The position numbers and the translations under genes are program-made. 64,000 nucleotides of DNA from Thuidium tamariscinum (taxonomy: Eukaryota > Streptophyta > Bryopsida > Hypnales > Thuidiaceae), in NCBI GenBank assembly GCA_947034885.2, contig OX344758.2, forward strand, positions 10,356,501-10,420,500, written 5' to 3'. Position 1 is the stretch's first letter; every line of letters starts with the position of its first letter. Shown piece by piece: positions 1-12,001 of the stretch. The notes under the pieces are model-generated. The model saw only the letters and a program-made list of their open reading frames with translations. It made no database searches and had not been told where the DNA came from.

Positions 1-1825
1 AGATTTAAAGAGAATCTTATAATCACATGTATTTTTTAAGATATGGATTGTTAACTTCTCTGAAATTGAATAGAATTCAAGGACTATAGTTGTACGAATT
101 GCATTATAACAATGGCATTTTTCACCTAATAAATATTTGAAGCAGAAAAGATTAGTATACTATATATGGCTAAAAACATTTTAATAACCTTGATTCCTTG
201 AAGTCAAAGTCAAAGTTACAACCTTTGGTCTTCTATGAGACCAAATCAAACAAATATGCTACTAATTTCTAAAATGTTTCTAATGATTTTTTTTTTTTTT
301 AATTCCTTGAATTCAATCCAAACATTAGGAACAATAGTTGTATCTTTACAATTGTGGATAGGTGTTGGAAGATGAGGTTTGTCTTTTGAAATAAGGATTT
401 GGAATTGCTAAGGAGTAATTGAATGGTGTATCTATATGGATTGTTTATTTTAATCCATTCAAAGTTGAGCAAGTGTTGCTTTATATTTTGTATTGATAAT
501 TACTCATTAGATGCACATGTACAAGGAACTTCTACAAGTCATTAAGATCAAATAGTTCATAGTCACTTCCTAGTAATTATGGTGTTGAACTTGAAATAAT
601 ATAATACATACAAATCACTTCTATTTTATTTAGTTGGTGGAAATCATTGACCTGATGCTATTTTGAAGACAATTACCTTTGAAACTTAAATTTGTAATAA
701 TTCTAGTTTATAGAATTTTGTATATTTGAATGACAAAAATTGAAAATGCAGTGCTCTAAAAAGTATCATGCCATTATAAAAAGTATGATGTTAGATGGTT
801 GATTTTTTTTTTAAATGTAGTGATTGTAGACATCAATCAATCTCCTAATTCTCTTGGTGCATTGCAAGCACATCCAAGTATCCTATGGGGTTGCTCATTT
901 GTTGATTCCATTCATACATCTAATTTCATTTAAGGCTGCTACACCCAAAAGCACTAGAAATTGGTAGCATGTCTAATGACTATTATTAAAGTATTCAAAT
1001 TTTCATAGTCCTGTCGGCAAGTGATAGCACATTCCAATATACCAAAGAATGTAACATTTGGTTACAATATGCAAAGATTGTTAAGGATTAAAGTTTGTTT
1101 TTGAAAGCACCATCTACAGTTTGCATAGATAATTAATTTTGGAAATATACAGAGATTGTAGATGGCCCTTTAAAGTCATCTACACTTTTAAATGTAGAAG
1201 TACCCATTAATTTTAGTGTATCCATTGTTTGACACTAAAGTTTCCTTGAAAGTGTCCCTAAAAGTAACTTGAAACTTTAATTGTGGTTGGTGGGCTTTGA
1301 TTTTTTTAAATTCTAGTGTGAGAATCAAGGATAAATTTACTAGGAGTGTAGATTTAGGTGCTCTAGTGAGTCCTACTTTGAAAATTCATAGAAAGTAGAT
1401 GCCTTATCCAAAAATTCTTTTTATTTTTGAAAATTCATGATTTTCAGTTAAGTTCCAACAAAATTCGATAAGGGTGAAACCTGCACAACAAGAATCAGAA
1501 TTAGCACTAATTATTTGTGCAATTTCATATAATTGTCAATGCATTCATGTAATGGAGCAGTCTCTATACAGCTGAAAGGTTGGCAGTTGACAAAGCCATG
1601 TAGATTCAGGAACTTCTATCCAGTCTAAAATTCAGTAAGAAATTTGCTAGCGAAGAGTGAACACCGATCCAAACCATCTCAGTCACTCTGCCTCCACGAC
1701 AGTGATGACAACGGAGCTTGTTCTTCAGTGCATCATAAAAGTAAAAAATAAAGCCCGACTTCAGAGCATGCCACCATGAATTGAATCCGTAAACTCTAAT
1801 ATTGGGTCATGATTATAACACATCT
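1..1825. other. AT-rich intergenic DNA with a degraded R3-like copy
   Basis: No gene is recognised. The stretch from about 932 to 1200 is clearly related to the R3 transposon at 36782-37060. Both contain the order ACACCCAAAAGC, then a GGCAAGTGA block, a CACCAAAGAA block and an ATCTACAGT block. The terminal repeats are eroded here. The rest is AT-rich sequence without a long open frame. Confidence 0.6.
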
Positions 1826-2388
1826 TAAGGTAGAAGGTCCTATAATGGACCATCTAATGGACCATCTAAGGGCTGAAACCGAATTTCAGGGAAGTAAAAC
1901 TTCTAGAAATATTTTTCAGCAAATTTTCCTTGAAAGACAAGTAGAATTGACATCTAACCCAATTTGTTTCATATTTTCTGGAGCTTTGTGGAATTAGTTA
2001 TCAAATTTTGAAGTTGAAGTGGCATAGGGCTCTAAAATGGAGCATTGCCTAGAATGTACACAGTTTTTACACCAGGCTATGAAAAAGAAACATGTACAAA
2101 TTGTCTACATTTAAGATAAGGCTCCATTTTAATACCTGCTCCATTTAACCCCTAAACGACGAGCCGGTGGCTGTGGAATTGAGGAATTTTGATACCGTGA
2201 GAATCATTGGTTCAAACAAAAACTAAAAAAACACGTTGGAAGTCAAAGCACTATAGAAGATCTTCCTTTTCCACCCCTAATTCCGAGGATGAATGATTGC
2301 AATTCTGTCCCACATAGAAAGATTCCCTAAAGTTCATCCACCAGAAAATGGCTTCAGCGTTGTTTAAGGGTTAAGGACCTCCTACCTT
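1826..2388 (+). mobile_element. R1 MITE copy, interrupted by a TTAA element
   Basis: R1 is a short transposon without coding capacity. This copy starts with TAAGGTAGAAGGTCC, passes through a block found in all R1 copies (a run around GAATTGACATCTAACCC, then CATAGGGCTCTAAAATGG), and ends at CCTCCTACCTT. It is split by the 222-bp P element at 2149-2370. With that removed the copy is about 340 bp, close to the uninterrupted copy at 6707-7035. The family is defined only from repeats seen in this window. Confidence 0.75.
2149..2370. mobile_element. TTAA-flanked MITE (P3) inside R1
   Basis: A 222-bp insertion is bounded by TTAA at 2145-2148 and TTAA at 2371-2374. It begins CCCCTAAACGACG and ends with the near reverse complement CGTTGTTTAAGGG. 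The R1 copy at 6707-7035 has one uninterrupted TTAA at the same place (7017-7020) and so shows the empty site. TTAA target duplication with CCC termini is the hallmark of the piggyBac superfamily; assignment beyond that is inference because no transposase is present. Confidence 0.7.
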
Positions 2389-3676
2389 TGACAATAATGT
2401 TGATGCATTGTCTCCCAGAAGGCAAAACTTCTTGTGCATAAAAAACTCCTTGAAGCACAAGTCTCAAACATTGACCCCAAATATCTTAGAGCTGGTTGCA
2501 AGCCGCGCAATCAGCGCCATTAGATTTAGAAATAGCTGTTCCAGCAACCACGGCATTCAACCTGGCGAGACTCAAAAGACCTGACATGAGGATTAGTTAC
2601 TGATCTTTCAGCTGCAAAGTCTAGAGCAAGGAACAGCACCCACCTTATTTTGCAGCCCACACTTCTAAGTGAACGGAAGAGAGTACTGTAAGAGGGAATG
2701 TGCCATTTCTATTCTTTCTTACATTGAAATTGTTGCAGTGGTTTTGATATGAAAATTAGTTTATGGAATTTCCTGAGACACATGAAAAATTGATTTAAGG
2801 AAGTTGAAGCAACACAAAAAAACATTGCAAATTTGCAAAGTGTACTGTACAGTAGAGGGGGTCGCAATACATGATTTCCGCCACTAGACTTCGTCGTTTG
2901 TTTCCAAGCTTATTTCCAATTCTGGCCTTCCCATATGAAGTCTAAGATTCTCATGATCTTAAAATACTACACCCCATGTAAACACTTCAAATTTTGTTGC
3001 TCAGAACGCCTCCATCCTTCAAGTACTGTACAATTTTCAAGTGATGCATCAAAGTGAGACTTAGAGGCAAAAATTATTCTTGATGCTTGTCGAGCATAAC
3101 TTAGATTATTACAAATATGACCACTCTTGCCAAACATTTTATTATTACAGAAGTGTACCCCAACTCCTAAAAAACAAATGTGATGACAACAATTAATAAC
3201 AAGAAGGCACTATACTTACCTAACACAGTATAAAAGGCGTGGCAATCATTGATGGTAAAACTTTGTGGATAAGTCTAGAATGCTAATGGCTTGCACATGC
3301 ACAACGAAATTCAAGAAAGGTTCACAAATAGAAAAAATCAATCGAGTCTTACCAATACAAGTAGCCATAGAGGAAAAGCGACAAAGGTAATCAAAACAAT
3401 AAAGACTTTCAAGGATTATCTCTTCTATGTGTGCGAAGTGCGAGAAGATCAATCTAGACATACTTTCATTAACCTAGTAGCTTTGTGCCTGAATATAGTC
3501 CTTGTAATTTGCACCTAAGGTTGGTGATTGCATGTAAAGTCCTACCGAAAGAGAATCATGTTAAAGTCACGTTTTGATGCCCACAAAGCAAAACAATTCC
3601 TTCCCTTGCTCTTGGCTTGCATGTAAAACCCTAATACTGTAAGAACTCAAATAAGCAATCCAATCATCCACAAGCC
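2389..3676. other. Intergenic sequence, no gene seen
   Basis: Moderately AT-rich DNA. The short open frames here (71 and 75 codons, on opposite strands over the same bases) have no recognisable motif, and I regard them as chance. No terminal repeats could be delimited. Confidence 0.5.
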
Positions 3677-3973
3677 CATTAGATGAAATTTGAGGGCATT
3701 ACAGGACCGTTTCGGGTCTGTTCCCGAAACGGCTCCCAATGCCGCAGAACCCTGTCAGGCCGACTTTTATCGGAAAAAAAAATAAAAAAATAAAAAAAAT
3801 TGGGGGGGGTCCTGAAATATGAAAATAAGTCAAAAATAAAATTTTGAAAAAATAAAATAAAATATTACGTGGCAGTGTCCCGACCACGTAGGATTCGGGT
3901 TTATAGGGCAGAAACTGCGTTCCCGCAGTCCGGGAACCCGCAGTCTCCTAATGCCCTCAAATTTCTTCTAATG
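3677..3973. mobile_element. 297-bp MITE with 25-bp inverted ends and GC-rich hairpins
   Basis: The 25 bases at 3677-3701 (core TTTGAGGGCATTA) match the reverse complement of 3949-3973 at 24 of 25 positions. Inside, CCGTTTCGGG at 3707 and CCCGAAACGG at 3723 form a perfect 10-bp stem with a 6-base loop. A second palindromic GC-rich block, around GTTCCCGCAGTCCGGGAAC, lies near the right end. No coding capacity is seen. The superfamily is not determined because a target duplication could not be fixed with confidence. Confidence 0.7.
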
Positions 3974-4695
3974 CCTTTCTCTTTAGAAGGACACCAAAAC
4001 CACAATAAAAACACTTAACTCTCAAAGAGATACAAAAAGAGCTCACACCCACCATAGCACCAATTCAACTCTACCCACACCTTTCTTGTTTTGGCATCTA
4101 GCTGCTCTTCGGCAATTTTTTTCTTCTTCTCACACCTCCACTATTGCATCAACACTCTCCACAAGCTCCCTCGATACTTTTGAAACTCTTAAAAACATTC
4201 CCTATATCCAATATGACGAAACACGACAACTGAACGCAACAAATAACCAAAAAAGTCAGATTATAACATATAGTGCTCCCAACATTTCCAAAAAACAACT
4301 AGAGAAACTCTCAATCTTAGCGCAATCTTTCCTTTACGCTCAAAAACAACATCAAGTCGAAATTCAACATTGGCTTGAACTAACCCTACCTCTCAAAAAA
4401 TCACATGTCGTGGTGTACGGGAACGAGAGAGGGAGAGAGTGGAGAGAAGAAGAGGATAAGGATGTGGAGGGATTAGAGGTAGTATACAACACACGAAGAA
4501 GAATAGTAAAGAGATATCCAAACAACCACATGACCAAAAATGACATGTTTCCATATGCATTACCATAACCGATCAACATTCTACTCCTCAATTTGTTTAT
4601 TCCCACTTTCGAGCGTGACCTTTAGCAATATGAAATGTTTGTAAGTAATTTCTTACTAATCTCTCTTCCTTAAAATACCCACATCTTTTGTAGTG
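3974..4695 (+). other. Intergenic sequence with an unassigned 160-codon open frame
   Basis: An open frame at 4086-4568 on the plus strand could encode 160 residues. It is the longest frame in the window outside the recognised exons. The translation is rich in Ser, Thr, Asn and Lys, then carries an acidic/basic stretch (GREWREEEDKDVEG). I recognise no domain, there is no neighbouring exon support, and the base composition does not stand out. It may be chance or a decayed gene. Confidence 0.25.
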
Positions 4696-5110
4696 CCTGG
4701 TTGGGAATAGGTGGTCCTACCTTATTAGTTTGCCATCTTCTAAGTGCACTCTACAAGTCGGGTATAAGTCCTTGGTTTAAAGTAGGCCGTCCTACCTTAT
4801 TAGTTTGTCATCTTCTAACTGCACTCTACAAGTCGGGTATAAGTCCTTGGTTGGGAATAGGTGGTCCTTTCTTATTAGTTTGCCATCTTCTAACTGCACT
4901 CTATTAGTCGGGTCTGAGTCCTTGGTTGGAAATAGGTGGTCCTACCTTATTAGTTTGCCATCTTCTAGCTGCACTCTACAAGTCGGGTATGAGTCCCTGG
5001 TTGGGAATAGATGGTCCTACCTTATTAGTTTGCCATGTTCTAGCTGCACTCTACAAGTCGGGTATGAATCCCTGGTAGGGAATAGGTGGTCCTACCTTAT
5101 CAGTTTGTCA
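4696..5110. repeat. Minisatellite, 75-bp unit, about 5.5 copies
   Basis: The block CCTACCTTATTAGTTTG (with minor variants) recurs at 4716, 4791, 4866, 4941, 5016 and 5091, a period of exactly 75 bases. Because 75 is a multiple of three, open frames run through the array. The plus strand shows a 25-residue repeat of the type VGNRWSYLISLPSSSCTLQV. The frames lack a start-site context or flanking exons, so translation is not implied. Confidence 0.9.
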
Positions 5111-5183
5111 ATAACTCAAGAGAACAGGGACCCCATCAACTCTCATTTCTGCTGCAAGCTACGGGATGTGAAGTTGTGAACCT

Positions 5184-5512
5184 ATAGGAGGAGGCTCTTG
5201 AATGGAGCGGGTTCTAAAATGGTGCCCTATCTTAAATGTACAGTACTTGTACATGTTGCATTTTCATAGCCTTCAGCAGTGTCCTGACAGTGTACATTTT
5301 AGCTAGGGCACCATTTTAGAGCCCTATGCCCTTTGAACTTCAGAATTTGATAACTAATTCTAGAGAGCTCCAAAAAATATGAAATAACTTGGGTTAGATG
5401 CCTATTCAAGCTGTCTTTCAAGGAAAATTCTCTGAAAAATATTTCAAGATGCTTGACCTGCCCAAAATTCTGTTCCAGCCCTTAGATGGTCGGTTTTTGG
5501 ACCTCCTCCCAT
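5184..5512 (-). mobile_element. R1 MITE copy, reverse orientation
   Basis: About 330 bases match the R1 family in reverse. It starts TAGGAGGAGGCTCTTGAATGG, passes GGGCACCATTTTAGAGCCC, and ends TTTTTGGACCTCCTCCC. It lacks the TTAA that is used as an insertion site in other copies (TCAA here) and carries no insertion. Confidence 0.75.
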
Positions 5513-5530
5513 AGAGTCTTGTTATGAGAA

Positions 5531-6706
5531 ATGACATCCCACGGAACTCCCCGTGCTGCCTAGTCTCACGTAGTGCCTGGTGTCATGCCAGTCTCGCAAC
5601 AAACCTGGCAGCCCTCACATCGCCAGTCTGTTCACGGCAGTTCCACCTTGCCTGCACATCAACTTACCAACCATCCGTGGTGATGAATTCATCTGATTGA
5701 AGCGAATTCATGTACTCGGAAGTTGAATTCGCAGGGAATGAATTGAATGCCGACCTTTCAAATTACGTACCAATCGCCATTTATTGCAGGGATTAAGCTT
5801 CGTCTTCAAATCTTCAATGATCGCTTCGACCAAATCCTGATTACACGAAAACCCATCAATCCCGAGTTTCGTTTTCCAATATCGAGCCAATTCTTGCTTC
5901 TCTCACTTCCCGAGGCCGATGTAAAGTATCTCTGATTCCCGGATTGCCATTTCAGGGTTACCTGCGTTGCGATCATGGAAAAAGTCCATGCAGCTGATCG
6001 ATTTTCTAAGCTTGCTAGTGCAGAATTCTCTGTTCGGTAAACTCCTAATAGTTACCGATCAGATCGTAGCAAGGATATAATCTCCCTGTGTTCCGAGGAC
6101 AACAGAAATATTTCAAAGTCGATTGCCCTAATTCCGTCGTGCACCCACAGCTTGAGTATGAAGTAGCTAGAGCCCGCAATTTCGTACTCCAATGTTTGCC
6201 ATGGAGAGCTGAATTTATGAATTTCTTGGGTTTCAATGTATCATGGAATAGAACCCAACATTCCTGAAGCTTACTCAGTTTGAGAAATTCCATTCTCAAC
6301 TCGTAAATTGAAATTCCAGAGTTGCACTACGGAATATGAAATTTTTACGGCAGGATCCGGACTAAGAAAACCTGGAGTGTAACGTGAAACCTAATGATCT
6401 ACCAACCTTCGGAGTCTCTTCAAACTCTCAGTGTAAGAACTGAAAGCAAGCAGTTCTGAACTCCGTGACTGCAGGATCGTTCTGGGTCAGGCGATCGCCT
6501 TCATATTGACAACACTGACGGCAAGTTAGGGTTTCCAATTTCGGAAACTGTAGGCTCCTGCAAAAACACACGGAAATCATTTCGGGAAGGCTGTAAGTGG
6601 ACCCGAGATGGCACAAAACCCAATTCGGATCCTACTGTGGGGATCCAATCGCGCCCTCTTGGCATTCCAATATTGTGTAAGGTACGAGGTCCATCAACCG
6701 ACCAGG
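5531..6706. other. GC-richer, gene-like island between two inverted R1 copies
   Basis: This 1.2-kb stretch is visibly GC-richer than its surroundings and lies between an R1 copy in reverse (5184-5512) and one in forward orientation (6707-7035). It has exon-like pieces. A plus-strand peptide starting MEKVHAADRFSKLASAEFSV runs up to CTGTTCG followed by GTAAAC, a plausible donor near 6039. Another open piece near 6081-6270 reads QQKYFKVDCPNSVVHPQLEY before a stop. Minus-strand frames also exist (5708-5890, 6045-6299). I do not recognise the protein. It could be a gene remnant or fragments carried between transposons. Confidence 0.35.
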
Positions 6707-7035
6707 TAAGGTAAGAGGTCCATAATGGACCATCTAAGGGCTGAAACAGAATTTCAGGGAGGTAAAACTTCTAGAAATATTTTTCAGTAAATTTTCCTTG
6801 AAAAACAAGTAGAATTGACATCTAACCCAAGTCGTTTCATATTTTTCTGAGCTTTTTTGAATTAGTTATCAAATTTTGAAGTTGAAAGGGCATAGGGTTC
6901 TAAAATGGTGCCCTAGCTCAAATGTACACGGTCAGTACACTGCTGAAGGCTATGAAAAAAAACATGTACAAGTATTGTACATTTAAGATAGGGCACCATT
7001 TTAGAACCCGCTCCATTTAAGAGCGTTCTACCTTA
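6707..7035 (+). mobile_element. R1 MITE, uninterrupted reference copy
   Basis: This 329-bp copy begins TAAGGTAAGAGGTCC and ends GAGCGTTCTACCTTA, giving imperfect inverted ends. It contains a single TTAA at 7017-7020, the exact position at which the copies at 1826-2388 and 10747-12001 carry P elements. It is therefore the paralogous empty site for both insertions. No protein is encoded. Confidence 0.8.
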
Positions 7036-10000
7036 ATAAGGATTGGAACTAAATTTGGGGGAGGTGAAACATCTTGAAATATATCTTAAAAGACAAGTGG
7101 AATATTTAGGCATCTAACTCAAGTTGTTTCATATTTTTTGGAACTTTGTGAAATTAGTTGTAAATTTTTGAAGTTGAAAAAAAAGGGATCATTTGTGGTC
7201 ATCATAAGCAACCACCTCTTGAAATGTGTAGATTTGGTACATAGAAGAAAGCAAAATGTACCTCTCAATCACGTTCACTTTTGATGTGTGGTCAGAGTTC
7301 AAGCTTCTTACCATATTTAAAAATTGTCTAGGGAGTTGAGTTGGAGTTGAAAGGGATGGAATTGGATTGAATAGTCATCATTTTATAACTTCCAAGAACA
7401 CTTTGACCCATGCAGTTTAGACACATGGATAAAGGTTCCTTTATTATTCCACCATTTGAAGGGATACTTTTGGATTAACCTCTAAAGCCCTCAATTGTAG
7501 TTTTTGGCAATATAGCAATTTTTGACAACTTGCTACGCATGGATTTTTTTTGTTTTTTTTCTTTGAAAGTTCCACACGACATGTGCTTGAGGAGTAGCTT
7601 TAAGGCCCAAAATTTTTCACATTTTTGACTTCATGGTTAAAATTTTATTGTATGTTAGATGGTTTTCATAGTTTGGTAGGCAAGTTGGACAGTGAAAATA
7701 ACTTCCTTAAAATTCTTTATTTTATAAAATCAAAGTTTGAAATTGGTTTATTATATTTATAAATACACGAAAATCTTTGAATCATTCCATTTTGATTAAT
7801 AAAATGAAAGTTATGAGGAGTTTTAGTTTGTAGGTAGTTTGCGGGTAATTATGAAATCCCTATTCTCAGATAAACTTTGAAGTCCTTTATTTTGTTCAAT
7901 TATTAATATTTTTGAAAAATAAAAATTTAAAAACTGGGTGAAGGTTATTTATTACAACATTACAACCATTAGAACTGGCATTTTTCAATTCCATAAATAA
8001 ATTGTCAATAATTTAGTATTTTGAATCATTCTCTACTTCTTTCTACTTTCTATTTTTTTTCATACATGTTGTACAATTCCACATGGTTTGGAAATCTTCA
8101 AGCATGTAGCCAACTTGATTTGAAGAATGAATCCAAAGGGTAACCACCATTTTGGACATTTTTTAATACAAATGTGACCATCTAATTAAAAGTACAACTG
8201 CCCAATTTTTTGCATAGTTTGAAAAAGGATATTTGTCAATTCAAACACTAATATTTTGCAACCTACATCATGGTAGAAAATTTTGAATTGTTTTTTGACA
8301 TCCTCCCTAATCAACTTACTAGGGGATCCTATAGTTTCATTTGTCAAAAAATGTTTGTTTTCTAAAAGTTGGTACTTGTACTAGAAATGGTTGTTTCAAA
8401 GTGTTTTGGGTGAAATTCATAGTCAAAAACCTTTAAGTAGGGGTTTATAGTCAACCACCATTTCTATTCTTTACGGAAGTCAAATATCTACAATAAAATC
8501 CAAGTAGACAAGAATGGTCCTCCTTAGGATAACAATGAGAAATTACATGTTTTTGCTTTTGACCACCTATAATGTATGTGAAAAAAGAATTGGCCAACAT
8601 ATTTGTGAAAATTCTTGAATTTTCTATTCTATTTAAAAAATAATTATAAAATTGATCAATCCAAATATGTGCATTGATTAAAGGTTCCTCAATGACTAAA
8701 GGTTCCACAGTGACTAAAGGTTCCACAATATTTATACCATTGTATAATGAAGGCACAAGTTTTCTTTATACTTTGCTAGATACTTGGTAGGGATTTATTG
8801 GTTGATTTGAGGTTTGGTATTGGTTGAGGCCATATAAGATGATTCTTTCACTCTAAGGCAGAGACCCTTTTCAAGGATGCAAAATCAATCACTTTTCAAA
8901 GTTTTAGTACTTTTTGTACTATGAGTCACCTTTAATACTATCGAGGGCATTAAACATGAAATCTAAATGGTTGATTGGACTCTAAATCTACTATTTTGAC
9001 AACTAATAATTTTTATCATTGGAAGGCTAGGATGATGGCATATCTTAATTTATCATTAAAAAAAAATTTACATTCATAGATTGAAGGCACTATGGGCCTC
9101 CAAGCAATACAATTGAGTTTTTTTGTGTACCTTGAAATGATATTTTGAGCCATAGGCTACAATTTATGCTAGAAAATGAGACTTCTACATTTTTATTTTT
9201 AAAAATTAAAAAATGCACTTAAAAAATTTATTTAAAAAACGGAAATTGTTGTCAACTGCAAGTCAAGATAGAAGACCAATTGAAAGCTAAAAAAATAAGA
9301 ATATATTATTAATTTAATATAAATTTTACTTGAATATGACACACTTTAGGCCAATGCAAAACACTCTTGGAACCTATTTTTTATTATCCCTCTCCTAAGA
9401 AGATGTATTTCTATTAGAAGAGCTAGGATATTAAATTTGATGATGTAATTTTTCAAAAAAAGGTACTCAATAGTACTAAAAACCATCCAAAACGTACATG
9501 TGACATATATTCAAAACTCAATTTCACCTGGTGAATTGATTTTAAAAAAATTGAAATAATTTTAGTACATTTTCTATTGCCATACTTAGGAAGCTTACTT
9601 TTGAGTTTCATGTTCATTCAATGAATTTTGCAATACTTACGGCACAAAACAACTTTTGCAATGAACATGTGATGAAAAATAAAACAAGCGTTTCTTGCAA
9701 TCACCTGGGTTTCTAATTTGCCAAAGTAGCCATGCCACATTGACATACTTTTGTAAGGGGTGACATCTCATGACAACTTGTCTTGTTTGTTGCAAGATGA
9801 CTTGATTCATGGATGTTGAATTAAAAAATTTGTGGATGATAGTTTTGTTCTATGATTAAAGTGCATTTATTTTCATACTAAATTGTGCATGGTACAATTT
9901 TGTTATTGTTGCTTCTTCCGTAATCCTTGGTTACTTGTATGGGAGTCTACTACCCACAATAGCTACACCTATACAACTGCTTCTAAACTTCATACTATAT

Positions 10001-10160
10001 TCATACAAACTTAGAAAAAATATGGAAACAGTTTTATTGCCTTCCTAACCATCACACACCATTTCTTCAGTACGCTCCCTCTAAACTCCCCTTTCATTTT
10101 AAAAAAAATTAAGAAAAAAAAAATCATCACATCTCCAAAGTAAGTGTTATATTTAAGGAA
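7036..10160. other. AT-rich gene-free DNA
   Basis: No gene is recognised across 3.1 kb. TTAA followed by CCTCTAAAGCCC near 7475, and a GTAGGGG-TTTA near 8438-8447, could be the eroded ends of another P-type element, but the ends match poorly. The 101-codon minus-strand frame at 8451-8756 contains internally repeated VEPLV/EEPLI residues and is probably non-coding. Confidence 0.5.
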
Positions 10161-10535
10161 GAAACACTCAATACCGCACTTGTACCTTGCATTGGACCCT
10201 TGATTCATCCAAAATCATCCCTAGACTGCAGTGAATGTGTTCGCCAAATGTTTGATTATAATTTGTTGACACAATTAAAGGACAAATACCAAAATCTGAT
10301 TGGCTCATTGTTGATTTTAACAGCGTTCAGATTTTGGAGCATCTATTGAACAGTTTCAGTGGTCTACAGAGCCAACACTTTGAAAAATTATAGAAATTAT
10401 ATACAACATCCAGATTATTTATTTATTTTTGAATATTCATGACTTTCACTTGCTAATGCTAGAAAAATATTATGGTTACAAAAATCTGGCTCCATCTACG
10501 CTGAATTCCTTATGTGGATGGTTTTGGGTGTTTCC
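10161..10535 (-). mobile_element. R2 MITE copy (375 bp)
   Basis: Bounded by GAAACACTC on the left and GGGTGTTTCC on the right. The interior carries the family blocks GTGAATGTGTT, TGACACAATTAAAGGACA and CTGAATTCCTTATGTGGATG. Four other copies (12887-13261, 23318-23693, 25866-26239, 35192-35566) have nearly the same length, 374 to 376 bp. No coding capacity is seen. Confidence 0.8.
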
Positions 10536-10746
10536 ACTGTAGGTATTTCTACCGGAACAACCCAACGAATTAGTTCACAAGCCTCCTTCTTTGGTAATCC
10601 ACAATGAAATGTCGGTGACACGTGGCGACTTCCAGATTTGAGTTCTGCAGTGATTGCAGTGAGAGCCACGGCAGCAGATCTGAGTTTAGTTTAGTTTTTT
10701 TAAACAAATAGATCTGAGCTTTCATTCGCAGGCAGATTGACAGGAA

Positions 10747-12001
10747 TAAGGTAAGAGGTCCTCTAAAGGACCATCTAAGGGCTGAAACAGAATTTCAGAG
10801 AGGTAAAAACCTCTAGAAATATTTTTCAGTAAATTTTCCTTGAAAAACAAGTAGAATTGACATCTAACTCAAGGCGTTTCATATTTTTCTGAGCTTTTTT
10901 GAATTAGTTATCAAAATTTGAAGTTGAAAGGGCATAGGGCTGTAAATGGTGCCCTAGCTACAATGTACGTAGTCAGTATGTTGAAGGCTGTGAAAAAGAA
11001 ACATGTACAACTATTGTACATTTAAGATAGGGCACTATTTTCAAACCCACTCCATTTAACCCCTAAAGGACCATTGTCCCCTCGAGGGACAATTTGGAGT
11101 TCGGGCAGGTTCCGTAGACCTCAATTTTTAATGAATCTTTTTGAAACTTTCTCATAAGATAGGAAAACTGATTAGCTTCATGGGAATGTAATTTTTATTT
11201 CAATTGGTGACCGGGAGCAAAAGTTATACCACAAAAAGCCCAAATTTTCGTTCGGCAGGCAGAAATTTTTTTTTGCAAAAAGTCAAAAAAAAAAAATTTA
11301 ATTTTTTTTTCTAAAATAATATATTTTTGCCTACATTTGAAGCTTTGGTTCACTCTATTTGGACTTATAATGAGAAAGTTATGGACAATCTTGTTTTTTG
11401 GGCAATCTAAACAATTTCTTGAAAAAATAACTTATAGGATTCATTTTTGAATGCAATTTTCACAATTTTTCAAAAAAAATTGTTGGACAAGGTTATGTTT
11501 ACTTTCTAGAACAATCTCACCATTGGGATTATTGTATTTCAATCCCATCTTAGAGTTATTAACCATTTAGTTTCTCTTTCAATCTTGGACCTACATCTAC
11601 TTAACAATTTTTTAAGGAATGAAAATCAAGTGTTTTTTGTGTGAAATTTTTTTCCTAGACTCTCAACTCAATTTCTTAACACAAAAAATTATAAATTCAA
11701 AGTCTATAGTGCAATTTTTTAATACAAATTCCAGTCAAAGTCATCTGAAATTGCAAACCACAGTTCAAAAGAACTTGTATTTCCAACTTTGAATGCTCAT
11801 ATCTTCCAATCTGTACGGTCAAACTTCATGAAATTTTTACCACTTGATCTCAATAAAGTTAAGTACAAGATCCTACGGTTAGATTCTTAAAAATATATAT
11901 TTTTTGTTTTCTTTGATGAATGCAACAGAAATGGCAGTTTTGAGAGGTTTTTGACAGAAAAAAGGCCTTGGTCCTTTAGGGGTTAAGAGCCTTCTACCTT
12001 A
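10747..12001 (+). mobile_element. R1 MITE copy split by a 923-bp TTAA element
   Basis: The left part (10747-11059) runs from TAAGGTAAGAGGTCC to CTCCATTTAA. The right part (11983-12001) resumes TTAAGAGCCTTCTACCTTA. Together they rebuild an R1 copy of about 330 bp equivalent to 6707-7035. The interruption is the P1 element. Confidence 0.8.
11060..11982. mobile_element. TTAA-flanked transposon P1 (923 bp, non-autonomous)
   Basis: The element starts CCCCTAAAGGACCA directly after TTAA (11056-11059). It ends with the perfect reverse complement TGGTCCTTTAGGGG directly before TTAA (11983-11986). The inverted ends match over 14 bases. It sits inside an R1 copy whose uninterrupted relative has a single TTAA there, so both the ends and the 4-bp target duplication are read directly. 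The interior is AT-rich with no open frame of note. TTAA targets and CCC ends fit the piggyBac superfamily; without a transposase this stays an inference. Confidence 0.85.

Noticed and set aside
4086..4568. 160-codon plus-strand open frame, the longest outside the recognised exons
   Set aside because: No recognisable domain, no adjacent exons, no distinctive composition. Kept only as a note under the intergenic entry, not as a gene.
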